64,000 bases of DNA from Antilocapra americana. Lineage: Eukaryota > Chordata > Mammalia > Artiodactyla > Antilocapridae. Numbering within the stretch: the first letter of the stretch is position 1; every line of letters starts with the position of its first letter. Positions 51,706-62,604 of the stretch are shown here, one piece after another. The position numbers were made by a program, and so were the translations under genes. The notes below the pieces were generated by a model. The model did no database searches and had not been told where the DNA came from. It saw only the letters and a list, made by a program, of their open reading frames with translations. The stretch covers positions 49,818,316 to 49,882,315 of the forward strand of contig ML660201.1 of assembly GCA_007570785.1 (NCBI GenBank), written 5' to 3'.

Positions 51706-54368
51706 TTACTGATGGACTTGCCTACTGGCCTCCCGTCTGGGGAGCAGTGGTTGCCTTGTGTCCACACGTCTCTTCCAGCTCTAAGCCCTGCTGCTCTTCC
51801 AACCTTTTCATTTATGGCTTCTCCTCCTCATTTACTCCAGGTGCCAGTGAGGCCCAACTTCAGGGGCCATCCCAGCGGTGAATTAGGAAGACCTCAGATC
51901 TCCTTGCCAGGACATTAGGTCCCCTGCCCAGCCCCGACCCTAGTCCAGCACCCTCAGATCCACTCCCGCCTCTATTTCCTTGGTACCTGCCAAGCCAGGT
52001 CTTGCGACTACTTTGATGAGTCATGTCTTTCTTCCCAGGGCAGAGCCTGTGTTTCCCTGCTCAGGCTGGGCTGTCATCAGTCCCTAGTCATGAGCCTGGA
52101 GCCAGTGAGGGAAGGTGGGGCACAGGCTGATGTCTTATCACTTTAAGGAAAACCTGCCTCAAGTATGGTGCCTGTGTGGAAACTGGTACAGTGTTTCTCT
52201 GGGGAACGTTTCCCTAAGGGTGGGAGTTTCTTCTGCCTGCCCACAGCGTCCAGAAGAATATGAGGGACCAAGAGGCTGTCTTTCTCCCAGGTCAGAGTCC
52301 CTTTCTTTCCTGACCGAAGCCCTGTCTCTGGCAGAGGACCCTGCCAAGGACACCCAGTGCTGATACTGAGATGAACTTCTGTTTTTACTCTTTGACATTT
52401 CCAGAACTCAATTATTAGGTCAATGGGCATGAAACTTTTAAGACTTCTAATATACACTGCCAGACTATCTTCAAAAAAATACTGAATACCATAGATTTAC
52501 ACTCAACTGGCAGTTATATGGGAGACCACTGCCTTCACTGAGCAAAATGCAGACTGCTGTCAATTTTCAAAATTCATGTGCTTTGTAGGCTTGAATTTAC
52601 ACGATTTGAGAGACCAAGGAATCAGAGAAACAATAAAAGCAATTAGAATATTCTGTAACACTCCATTCCCTCCATGCCCACCCTCACTGAGCACCCCCCG
52701 CCCACAAGTTCCTGACTGCCTCCTGGCTGATTTTAGTTCTTCTCCCCAACGTTGATTTAAGACAGCTCTAGTTCTGCTGGATGAAGTAGTGGATTTCTCT
52801 AGGACAGTATTTTCCCAAGTCTTTGCCAGTCTCTGCCTTCAGCTCTCTCTTCCCTTATTCCAAGAGCTGCAGTAATCAGACAATTCCAGTAAAGCCTCTC
52901 TGGGAGAGACCCTGCTCACTCGGTATTTTGTTTCATTTGTGATGGACGCTTCTTCCAGGTAGAGTGGCCCTCAAGGAAAGGTGTGGATGGGGTGGTAGAG
53001 ACAGGTGCTGACAGCTGCTTCTCCCCTTCATTTGCACTGTGCTCCGCCAGCAGGCCCAGGCGGGTAGCTGTAGCACAGCGGACTGGGAAAGCCTCACCTG
53101 TCGGAGGCAAGTATCCGATGTCTTTAATCCTCAAAACTGAAGCCTTCTCAACTGTGTTCACGTTCTGGTTGTGCAGCCCCACTGTTAATGCTCCCTCACG
53201 GGCAGTCAGCCAGCACCAGGGGAAGAGGAACAGGCCAGTTGCTGGCAGCACTGTCGTGGCGCCCATGAGGACTCTCACTGGAAAAAAAGCGAAAAAGAAA
53301 ACCCCAGCTGTTCTCTCCACAGGGCAGCAACTCCAAGTCCAAGTCTAGGCAGCCGCTTCTCTCCTCTGGGCACACCTGGCCAGGACAGGAGGAGGTGCCC
53401 ATGCCAGGACCTCTGCAGTCAGTCTGCAAGGGCTTCAGCTCACATTATGTTCTTTCCATTTGGCAATAAAAATTCCTAACTCCTCACCATGTTTGTTTAA
53501 TGAAATGCAGAGTAAATGCCACGCTGAAACACTCTCCTTCATGGATCAGCTCCTTCCCCAGGGCTCTCTTTTAAGGTTGATTGGGGAGTTTCAGTTCCCC
53601 AGGAAAAAGAATATAAAGACTGCTTCAACCCATGAACAGACTTAATTCCAACATGCTGCCCTGGGAGTGGAACACAGGCTCATGGAAAGCACGTTCTGAT
53701 GCCGTGGAGAACGGCCTCCCCGTCTGTCCCCAGAGTGTGAAGGCGGGCTGAGTAATCAAATGACAATATCTCTAGAGCAGCCTTCTTAATACTGATAAAA
53801 CATGGAAATCTTACAGAACACCAGGGAGTGGTTATAAAACATGAAGCAATTTCCGAACAAGAGTGATAAGAAAGGCTGGCTGAGGACCAGACCTTAGGGG
53901 AGCTCGGCTGGGACCTCTTGGAGGGCAAGAAGCAAGAACCGGGCTTCCCCAAAACTTGGGAAGGCTCACCAGCCAGGCAGAAGCCCTGGGTTGGTACCCA
54001 GGGCAGAATGCCTTCTCCATCTCCTCAACCAGGGAGCCCCCAAATACACGAGGTGCATTTATATTGTTGTGTGTGAGTCTTATCTTGAAAGCTCTAAAGG
54101 GGAGAAAATCGACAATATACGTATCGTAAGCATTTCCTTTGAACTGTTTTCTGCTAGGTCTTAGTGTGTGTATTTTGTGTTCTGATCTCCTGCAACAGAA
54201 GATAAGTCTCCCTGGGGAGGCCTGTGGCCAGAGTCCTCCCCTGGAGCAGGTCTCTGGATCTAGTTCTCATTCCCTAGATAAGGGTCAGACTCTCCGTGGA
54301 GCCAAGAATGGCATCCTAGCGTACAGCTGAAGAAGTCAAGCCATACCACACGAGACCAGAAAATAGAC

Positions 54369-54374
54369 TTTAAT
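54369..54374 (-). promoter_or_regulatory. EXOSC7: EXOSC7 polyadenylation signal ATTAAA
   Basis: TTTAAT on the plus strand is ATTAAA in the gene's direction, about 117 nt past the stop codon. Cleavage is expected near 54345-54358, giving a short 3' UTR. Confidence 0.7.
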
Positions 54375-54490
54375 TTCACGTGTACAAATGTTGCCTTAAA
54401 TTCATAGCAGTTAAGAACAATGCATACAAACTTCAGCTTCCAAGAAAAAGGAGAAGATAAACGTCCGACAGTTGGAGGCTGATGTGCAGA

Positions 54491-54595
54491 TCAGCCCAGG
54501 AATCCGACTTTCTGTCTCTTGGGCCCCAGGCTCTCCTCCTTGTGTAGAATACTCTGCAGGGAGGCATGCAGCACCTTCCCCACGCGCTTGCCAGT
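54491..54595 (-). CDS. EXOSC7: EXOSC7 exon 8 (C-terminus)
   Basis: Phase 0 entry after an ATCCTGCAG acceptor. It encodes TGKRVGKVLHASLQSILHKE, ESLGPKRQKVGFLG and TGA at 54491-54493. Basic C-terminal tail of RRP42. Confidence 0.96.
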   Translation of the reverse strand, partial: TGKRVGKVLHASLQSILHKEESLGPKRQKVGFLG

Positions 54596-57500
54596 CTGCA
54601 GGATGGAGAAGGGCAGACAAAAGAGGGCACACGCCCGCCCGTGACGCACACATACTCTGGCCGAGAGAAGCGTCCCTGCCAACCAGCCATTCCAAAGCTG
54701 CACACATTCCATCGGCCTTATGGGACTTTTATTCAATATAAAACCCCCAGGGAGTTCCCTGGTGGTCCTGGGGCTGAGACTCTGCACTCCCCACACAGGG
54801 GTCTCGAGTTCAATCCCTAGACAGGGAACTGTAGATCCCACATGCCACCACTAAGGATCCTGCATGCTGCAACTAAGACCAGGTACTGCCAAAAAGAACC
54901 CCAACCCTCCAAACCCCAACACCACAGTAGTTAACATTCTGGGAAAGCCTCTATTCTGAGAAAGGGGGAAAAAAAAGGAGAAGGCAACCCCCAAGCAGCA
55001 AGCAGAAAGGAACAAAAGCTGCCTCGGTCCTTAGCTGCTGCCACCAGAAGCAGCAGAACAGTCAACCCGGTCAGAACTTGGTTCCAGCCACTGCGCTGCA
55101 GAGCAAAGGCATGGGGAGACCACGGGGAATCCAGAATCTGAAGGAACAGATGGTGCTGAGAACCCTTTTTAACAAGCAGGGTCTAATTTGCCTGCCACCA
55201 AAGGAGACCTGCTCAGGTAGGACCAAAGTCAACACCTGAACAGAGTCTTTGATGTTACTGCCATGCCGAGATTCTAAAAGCACAAACTGTTGGAATCAAG
55301 ACATGTCAAGAGGTCAGACAACCCCACAGGTTTCCTAATTAACCCCCTACACAGCAGACAGAAGGGGGCCTTGACAAAAAATCCCAACTACATAACAAAA
55401 ATCTTTCTTTATTCAACTGTTTTTGTGTCCTATGAATCATTTCAAGAATATTATGAACCAACTACAAGTTTCCTCTTCAAGCCTTCCACGTTCTCATACC
55501 AGCTTTAGTTCACTTGTGCTATTGGTTCCATTCCCGACAATGTCAGGGAGAAAGACACCCAGGCCCTGACCCCACCCCAGTCCTCCTAGGCACTAGTGGA
55601 TTCTCCCCAGAGCTGTGTGCCTTTTCCCCTGACCCCTGACTGTAACAAGGGATGAGACCCCAAGGGTTACAAAACTCATATGAAGAGAAGAGCTTAGTCT
55701 AAAGACTAGGAAGGGATCAATTCTATAAAATGTGAAGTCAGGATTAAGGCCCAAAGTGACTTTGGAAAGATTTTTATTGCAACATTAAAAAAAGAAAAAA
55801 ATGTGCAAGTAGGGGACATTGACTAGGGAAACTGATTACTGACATGAATGAAGGCAGGGAGAGAATAAGAAATGAGACAAACAGGACACCAGGACTTGAG
55901 AGATATGGGTCTGGACTTGCAGGAAAGAGGTTACAGCGGCTGGGGGCAGCAGACACATAACCCCCCGAGTGTCTGAGCTTTATCAGCAGCAGCAGGAGTG
56001 AAGGGGACAGCAGTGTCAACCAGTCAGTACAGCAGCAGCTGGAAAGCGCCCAGGTGGTGCTGCCGGCCCTGAGGAGACCGAGGGAGCAACCTGCCCAGAG
56101 GCCGTGGGGGGCTTTCCCACCACCCCTCTTCATCTCCATTTACACGCTTCCAGGCCCACGCAGAATGGGGAGACCACCATCCTATACCCCAGCTTCATCT
56201 CTGCCCACTCTCCTCAAGAGACAGGAAGCAGTCGGCCAGGATTTCAAAAGCCTGAGGTTTGGGAGTTACAAGTGACTCTTAACATTTATTAGTCCAGCGT
56301 TCTTACTCAGAAGCGTGGCGCTAGGTCACAGAAGGAGAGGATAAGGAACTCTTCTGGGCAGGTCACTACCTCCTGGTCCTAAGCCCCCAGCCACCACCAC
56401 TTCAGTTAGCTCAGCAACATCTGCCTTATACCAGCTGCTCTCCAATCCCCAAAACTGGGGCAAAGAGGGGGAAATGGGGTGAATTTCCACAGTGTGACCA
56501 AGGGGGCAGGAGGCAGCAAGTGCTCCCAGCCAGTCCCAGCGCCCACCTAAGAACCAAACTCACCTCCAGCATCTCGAAGATGCTCTCTGGGTCCAGGCTG
56601 CCCTTTCCCACCTTCCTCATGCATGTCACGACTCCCTTGCTGGTCACGGACACCAGCAAACTGGCCAAGGAGCAGGCCTCCTCCTGAAGAGTAGCATCCA
56701 CCACGTGCCGATAGCCAATCTGTAAGACAAGGACAGCGGTGCACACGCATGGGCAACGCACACCCCAGACCCCCACTTCTGAGGGCCTCGCGGAAGGAAT
56801 ACCTGTACCACCCATTCAGGAATATGTTAGATTCTGCTCATAAGAAAAATATTTGAAGTACTGTTTGGTCATGCTGTTGAAAGGCCACTGTGTAAACAGG
56901 GTAACAGAAGCATGAAATGGAAATACAGGGGGGGAAGGGTGGTCAGAATTAAAATTCAGAGACCTTCCAAGTCAGGGGCTATCCAGGGGTCTCCAGCAGA
57001 GGTCCCTGGATGTTTTGCTGATGACAGACAGAAATGAATGCAGAGGGCCCACACTGATGGACGTGCTCAAGAGTGAGTCAAGGGCAGGCGGCTCCGGTTG
57101 TCCCGACACTTGGGCACAGCCCAGGCTCATCCTGGTGGAATTAAACCTGGCCTGTCAGTCTGATCTGTATCCATTGAATCCCGAGTGGAATCATGACAGT
57201 CTCAGTCAGAACAGGCCTCTTTGCACAGTCCTGGGTGGTCACAATCCTGGAAGCCATATCTTCCAGTTAAAAAGAAAAAGCCCTGGGTGGTGCCAGTCAC
57301 GCACGAGCATCAGCCAGGTGCTCTGCTCCACAGGCCTTGGTGCTCCACACTTGAGGTAAGACACCCAGGCCCTGCCCCACCCCTCATTTCATAGATGTGC
57401 TCATTAGGGCCCACAGAGGGGACAGTGTCCGCCTTTCAGCCACCTTTTTACTATTCAAGCAGCCCAGACACCAGAGTTGATAGAATTTAAGAAAATATGC

Positions 57501-60500
57501 ATTCAAGGTATTTTGCTAAAATGGCTGGTAGATATAAGGAGCTCTGCAAACTCTGGCTACTGTTACTATGAACCCGCTCAAGTGCTCCTGAGACCAAAGT
57601 CATATCTCCCAGTTAAAAAGAAAAAGCTGTTTATGGTAGTGGTCTCTAATATAACAAAACTAGTGGATACAGGTTAAAGGTACTTCTGTATGGGTTGTAA
57701 ACCATAACTTCTCAACCTACTAGGTAACCTTAATGGGCCAGGGTTGGAGGAGATCCGACAGGGAAGAAAACACCATGAGATGCAGGCTCATACTTTGCAC
57801 AGGGTGACGATGCAGGGGACATTCTCCACGCTTAGCTGGATGCAGTCGTAGGGGTCATCGGACAGTTCAATCTCCTTCGACCCTTCTTCGTCTTCCAGAA
57901 CATGAACTCTTGGTATCCTAGAAGCAGAATTAAAAGTCCCACTTACTGAAAGGAAGCATGGTAACTTCTTTTTCTTGAGTTGGAATCCCTGTGCCTCAGA
58001 AGATGAAGTCATGCTGTGCCTGAGTTCCCCCCTCAGCCCTGCCAAAAGTATACAGGTGACACGGATGCAGTGAGGAAAGGAGGTCTTTTAAAAAGTGATG
58101 CTGGGCAGAGGCAAGTGGAGAGGGCCTAGAGAGGGGGATGGGATTGAGAGGCACAAACTAAATACTGGGAATGAAATAAATAAGCTACATGGATACATAG
58201 TACAGGACAGAAAATATAGTCAATATTTTATAATAACTTTAAATGGAGTATAATATATAAAAATGCTGAATCACTATATTGTACACCTGAAACTAATAAT
58301 ATTACACATTATATCTCAACAACAACAAAAAATTTAAAAATGAAATTTAAAACAATACTTGGTTAACCAGATATCCAAAAATGAGCCCTGATTCCCTACC
58401 CTCTCACCAAACACAAACATCCGTACTAAATGGACCACAGATGTAAAGGTAAAAGGTGAAACACTAAAGCTTTTAACTAAGAACATCTTCACGACCTTAG
58501 AGTAGCCAAAGATTATTAAACAGGACACAAAGTACTCATTGTAAAGGAAAAAAAAATAACAGATTCAATTATAACTGAATACACACACACACACATATCT
58601 TGGAGATACTGCAGGTCTGGTTTCAGACACTGCAATAAAGCAAGTCACACGAATTTGGCCATTTCCCAGTGCATATACAGTCATGTTTATACTATATGTA
58701 GTCTGTACGCTTGGTATAAGCATTATACCAAGAAAATGGGGGGGGGGAAGTGCACATATCTTAATTTTAAAAGACTCCTTTTTTAAAAAAAAGTATTTAT
58801 TTTTAATTGGAGCATAACTGCTCTACAATATTGTGTTGGTTTCTGCCCTGTGTCAACATGAATGAGCCATCGGTATCTGTATGCCCCCTCCCTCCTGAAC
58901 CTCCCCTCCACCTCCCACCCCCACCACCCCCCGTTTGTCACAGAGCACCAGATTTGCGCTCGCTGTGAAAAACACTATTATTAAAGAATGCTAAACATCA
59001 AGTGAGCCTTCTGTGAGTCGTAACCTTCTTGGAATAGTTAACATCAAAAATTACCAATCACAAGTCACTGTGACAAATATATAAATAAGGAAGAAGTCTG
59101 AATACTGTAAGAATTATCAAAATGTGACACAGAGCCACGAAGTGAGAAACTGCTGTTGGGAAAATGGCACAGATAGACCTGCTCAACGCAGCGCTGTCAC
59201 AGACCTGCACTCTGTAGAAAATGCCGTATCTGCCAAGCATAGTAAAGTGAAGTGCAGTAAAACAAAGTATGCCTCTGCGCGTGTGTATAATATAACACAG
59301 ATTAAGATGATGAGCTTCTGTTTGTCAAAAAGCATTGTCTGGAAACTAAAAGATAATCCAGCATGGAGAAAATAAATTATTTCTCTGTGTGAGTGTGTGT
59401 GTATAAACTGACAAGTTGCATAAAGAATTCCTACCGAACAGAAAAGACAAGACGACCCAACTGGGAAATCGGCGAAAGACTTTAACAGGAACCTCCAAAA
59501 AGCGGCTGTTCACATAGCCAACAGACACACAGAAAGGTGCTCAACTTAAAATATCCATCAGCAAAGCGCAAAATAAAACTACAGTGTGATACCAAGACAC
59601 ACCCACCAGAATGGCTAATATTAAAAAGGCGAAAAACAACAAGGACTGGCAAAGACATGGAGCAGCTCAGACTATACACAGCGAGGAGTATCATTTGGTA
59701 AAAGCCCTTTGGAAAACCGTTTCACAGTATCTGCTAACACTATTTGCAATAGCTCAGAACTGGCAACTACTCAGATGCTCGTCAGCAGAAGAATGGATAC
59801 ATCAAGTGTGGCATGTTCACTGGCAGTGGGACACCACAGTACAGATGTCTCGAAACATAATGCTCGGTGAACGAGGCAAACATCAGAGAGAAAGCCCTGC
59901 GGGATTCCGTGTGTACCAAGCACAAGTCCACCTGTCATTTTAGGACTGTGCTTATCCTCAGGGGGTGCAGTGACTGCATGGGGGTGCAGGGTGGGAGGGC
60001 TTCCGAAGGGCTGGCACTGTTCTTGTTTCTTGAGCTGGGTGCTAGAAACAGAGTGATGCCATCAAGCCGGTTCATTCCAGTGTGGGGTGGAGCCAGGAAG
60101 GAAGGGGTGGTCCATCAGCTGCTGCTACGAAAGCAGCGTCGGTGCTGTTCCCTGTGCCCCTGACAAAAGCCCGGATTCAGTCCTGCTGCCTGTCCCTACA
60201 CACGCCAGTGTCCAGAGCAGAGGGGTTTCAGCCACAGAACGTCCTGCCAGGGTCCTGCACCATGGAGTCCTGCTGTGGTCTGCCCTGTGTGAAGTCTCTG
60301 TGTCAGGGGCCCCCAGGGTGGAAGTACTGAGTAATATATCAGGTAGAGAGTTTGAATTCTGATATGGTAAGAAATAAGCACGCATACACACACACCCCCC
60401 CCTTCCCATTACACACACAATAACCATGCATACACACACACACCCCCTTCCCACCACACACACATACACACACACACACACCCCTTCCCATTATACATAC

Positions 60501-60677
60501 AATAAGGATGCATACACACTCATACACACCCCTTCCCATCACACACACAATAAGCACGCATACACACACACACCCCTTCCCATTATACATACAATAAGGA
60601 TGCATACACACTCATACACACCCCTTCCCATCACACACACACAATAAGCACTCATACACACACACACACCCTTCCCA

Positions 60678-60715
<38 letters not shown>

Positions 60716-62604
60716 CTTCCCATTATACATACATAAGCATGCATACACACACACACACCCCTTCCCATTACACACACAATAACCATGCATACACACACAC
60801 ACACACACACACCCCTTCCCATTATACATACAATAAGCATGCATACACACTCATACACACCCCTTCCCATCACACACACACACCTCCCTTCCCATTATAC
60901 GTACAATAAGCATGCATACACACTCACACACACCCCTTCCCATCACACACACAATAAGCACGCATACACACACACACCCCTTCCCATCACACACACAATA
61001 AGCATGCATACACACTCACACACACCCCTTCCCATCACTCACACACACCCCTTCCCATCACACACATGCACATACACACACAAACACACACACACACACC
61101 TTCCCAATCCTCTGGCCATAACGTGGTTCACCAGAAGGGCTGGAAGATGCTCTTGAGAGAATGGCCGCCACCCTTCTAGAAGGCCCTGACTATACAAAGT
61201 CCTCTCCACACACCGGAGGACCGAGCGCCTTGCGGAGTCCCCACGCCTTGCTGCCTGCATGGCTGCTGCTCTGGGAATGGGACTTGACAGCTATGCCCAT
61301 GACAGGTGTGCTCCCCAGCCTGAGCAGCTGGGTTTACCACTCTGATGTACAGTCTGCCCAACACTTCCCTACAGCCCAACAGCCTCATCTGGTTCTCCTC
61401 TCCCTTTCTGCCTTGGTGCCCATGGCAACCAGCTGGCAAGATGGGGAGTGATTTCTGAGGCTTGACGTACACAGATGGCAACTTCCTTTTCTTCTCCATC
61501 AGAGCCCAAGGCCAGGCTGCTGTGGACAGCATCTGGGACCCGAGGCCTCACAGTGGCCGCAAGGGCCAGGCCTGCCCTCGGCTAGTGTTGGCCAGGAGTC
61601 TAATGGCCCAGCAGGGCAGGGGACTCTACAGCTTTCGTTCTCAACAGAGCTTCCATCCTGCAATGTCTTACCTACATTTATTCAACTTTGTTCTGTTTGC
61701 TATATTTTAAACTGTGCAAGTGGTCTAAAATTCACCACAGGAAAACTCTAAAATACAGATAACTTTTTAATCACCCATAATGTGAGCACTTGAAAATAAT
61801 CATAATGACCACGTGGGGATATTTATGTTTGTCGTTGTTGCTGTTCAGTGGCTAGGTCGTGTTTGACTCTCTGGGACCCCGGGGATGTAGCCCACTAGCC
61901 TCCTCTGTCCATGGGGTTTCTCAGGCAAGAATACTGGAGTGCGTTGCCATTTACTTCTCCAGGAGATCTTCCCAACCCAGGGATCGAACCCATGTCCCCC
62001 AAGTTGGCGGGTCGGTTCTTTACCACTGAAGGGAAGCCCAGAGAGCAGAGTACAAAGCAGGCAAAACCCTCGCCCCTGTGCGGCTTTATCTGGTAACTGT
62101 ATTTGGACAGTTGGCTGAGTCACTGGTTTTGACTCATTCTGCTATTCTGTAGTTTTCAAACATTTTTCTACATGGTACATGTCTACTTATGAAAATGCTT
62201 CTGCTGCTGCTGCTAAGTTGCTTCAGTCGTGTCTGACTCTGTGCAATCCCATAGACGGCAGCCTACCAGACTCCCCGTCCCTGGGATTCTCCAGCCAAGA
62301 ACACTGGAGTGGGTACTTATGAAAATAATAACTAAAAAAAAAATACAGAAATATATCTAGTTTTAACTTATTAAATCTGTTTTCTGAAGCTTAAAATTAA
62401 ATACCACCATTGTCAATGGGGAAACCCCTTGTTATCCTGTCTTATGAGCTTCAGTTGTAATGCCCTCTGCAGTCCACCACAAGTGTCCCCTGGGTCTCCA
62501 CAGGCCCATGGCACTGTTCCCAGGAAGGCTTACCTTGTGTTGAAGAGCGCAGCCTTCACAGCTATGGAGATGGCATCAAACAAATTCCCACCACATTCCA
62601 GCAG
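54491..62604 (-). CDS. EXOSC7: Exosome complex component RRP42 (3' part of gene, exons 5-8)
   Basis: Subunit of the six-member RNase PH-like ring of the RNA exosome (3'-to-5' RNA processing and decay in nucleus and cytoplasm); in mammals the ring is catalytically inactive and acts as a channel (established). The window holds coding 62604-62534, 57917-57794, 56719-56564 and 54595-54491 (minus), joined in frame, for about 151 residues. They begin LLECGGNLFDAISIAVKAAL, run through VHVLEDEEGSKEIELSDDPY and IGYRHVVDATLQEEACSLAS, and end ESLGPKRQKVGFLG. These match human EXOSC7 nearly residue for residue from about residue 141. The first four exons lie beyond 64000. No lesion seen. Confidence 0.97.
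54596..56563 (-). other. EXOSC7: EXOSC7 intron 7
   Basis: About 1.97 kb. One CHR SINE (54748-54900). A-rich tract at 55788-55801. The rest (54900-56563) shows no transposon or gene I recognise. Confidence 0.75.
54748..54900 (+). mobile_element. CHR-type SINE, sense
   Basis: 'GGGAGTTCCCTGGTGGTCCT', 'TCGAGTTCAATCCCTAGACA', 'GATCCCACATGCCACCACTA' and 'GCTGCAACTAAGACCAGGTA'. It is antisense to EXOSC7. Confidence 0.9.
56564..56719 (-). CDS. EXOSC7: EXOSC7 exon 7
   Basis: 156 bp = 52 codons, phase 0 at both ends. Acceptor TCTTACAG, donor GAG|GTGAGT. It encodes IGYRHVVDATLQEEACSLAS, LLVSVTSKGVVTCMRKVG and KGSLDPESIFEMLE, part of the second RNase PH-fold half. Confidence 0.97.
56720..57793 (-). other. 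EXOSC7: EXOSC7 intron 6
   Basis: About 1.07 kb. It contains a dispersed 27-bp direct repeat (57255-57281 and 57601-57627, one mismatch). Nothing else recognised. Confidence 0.75.
57794..57917 (-). CDS. EXOSC7: EXOSC7 exon 6
   Basis: A 124-bp exon. The first G completes the Arg codon begun in exon 5; then 41 codons: IPRVHVLEDEEGSKEIELSD, DPYDCIQLSVENVPCIVTLC, K. Acceptor CTTCTAG, donor AAA|GTATGA. The acidic DEEGSKEIELSDDPYD stretch is the signature of this subunit. Confidence 0.97.
58170..58560 (+). mobile_element. L1 3' end plus old L1 ORF2 end, sense
   Basis: 58170-58340 carries 'ATTGTACACCTGAAACTAAT' and an ACAACAACAAAAAA tail, a typical L1 3' end. 58340-58560 carries 'ATGGACCACAGATGTAAAGG' and 'CTAAGAACATCTTCACGACC', an older L1 ORF2 C-terminal region. 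Confidence 0.75.
58581..58597. repeat. Short (CA)n microsatellite
   Basis: About eight CA units within L1-derived DNA. Confidence 0.9.
58785..58960 (-). mobile_element. L1 3' end, antisense
   Basis: 'TTTTTAATTGGAGCATAACT', 'CAATATTGTGTTGGTTTCTG', 'TGAATGAGCCATCGGTATCT' and a C-rich run: a reversed ruminant L1 3' UTR set within older L1 DNA. Confidence 0.85.
59280..59940 (+). mobile_element. Old L1 3' region, sense
   Basis: 'TTCTGTTTGTCAAAAAGCAT', 'CACAGAAAGGTGCTCAACTT', 'CCACCAGAATGGCTAATATT' and 'GAATGGATACATCAAGTGTG' occur in the order of old (L1M) 3' ends. Confidence 0.72.
60378..61105. repeat. CA-rich minisatellite with CCCCTTCCCAT core
   Basis: About 16-17 copies of a 40-60 bp unit: CCCCTTCCCAT(Y)A(Y)ACA, then ACAATAAGCA(Y)G, then CATACACAC plus a variable (CA)n. 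Two unit variants (CATTATACATACAATAAG and CATCACACACACAATAAG) often alternate. On the EXOSC7 strand it is a (TG)n-rich tract. It is antisense to nothing coding. Confidence 0.95.
61835..62040 (-). mobile_element. Bov-tA SINE, antisense
   Basis: 'GTTGCTGTTCAGTGGCTAGG', 'GGCAAGAATACTGGAGTGCG', 'CCCAGGGATCGAACCCATGT' and 'GGTTCTTTACCACTGAAGGG'. In the EXOSC7 transcript it reads sense. Confidence 0.92.
62184..62326 (-). mobile_element. Bov-A SINE with 13-bp target-site duplication
   Basis: Body 62197-62313, starting with (CTG)n. TACTTATGAAAAT flanks it at 62184-62196 and 62314-62326. Lies about 210 bp downstream (in gene direction) of exon 5. Confidence 0.93.
62534..62604 (-). CDS. EXOSC7: EXOSC7 exon 5
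   Basis: A 71-bp exon. Acceptor TCCTTTAG, donor AAG|GTAAGC. Phase 0 entry: LLECGGNLFDAISIAVKAAL, FNT and the first two bases of Arg. It corresponds to the end of the first RNase PH half of human EXOSC7 (about residues 141-164). Confidence 0.96.

Larger units (their letters stand above)
44336..54349. other. Intergenic, EXOSC7 3' end to CLEC3B 5' end
   Basis: Just upstream of CLEC3B (44336-44640) is GC-rich with no obvious TATA box; the promoter must lie here but cannot be pinned down. Then an antisense MIR (44640-44780), an unassigned old repeat (45890-46400), a GC-rich multi-frame stretch (46400-47100), BovB (47295-48225), an antisense L1 3' end (49510-49885), an antisense L1 ORF2 piece (50480-51705) with Bov-tA, an L1-like trace near 52390-52560, and unique DNA at 52600-54349. 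Confidence 0.7.
57918..62533 (-). other. EXOSC7: EXOSC7 intron 5 (4.6 kb)
   Basis: Filled with old L1 pieces (58170-59940), a CA-rich minisatellite (60378-61105), Bov-tA (61835-62040) and Bov-A (62184-62326). 59960-60370 and 61110-61830 are unique-looking, without recognised genes. Confidence 0.8.

Noticed and set aside
60339..60879. Minus-strand Cys/Val-rich open frames (75-103 residues)
   Set aside because: Pure translation of the CA/TG minisatellite; repetitive and with no start context or homologue.
60378..61105. CRISPR-like array of regularly spaced repeats
   Set aside because: Units are contiguous satellite repeats without unique spacers, in a mammalian intron.
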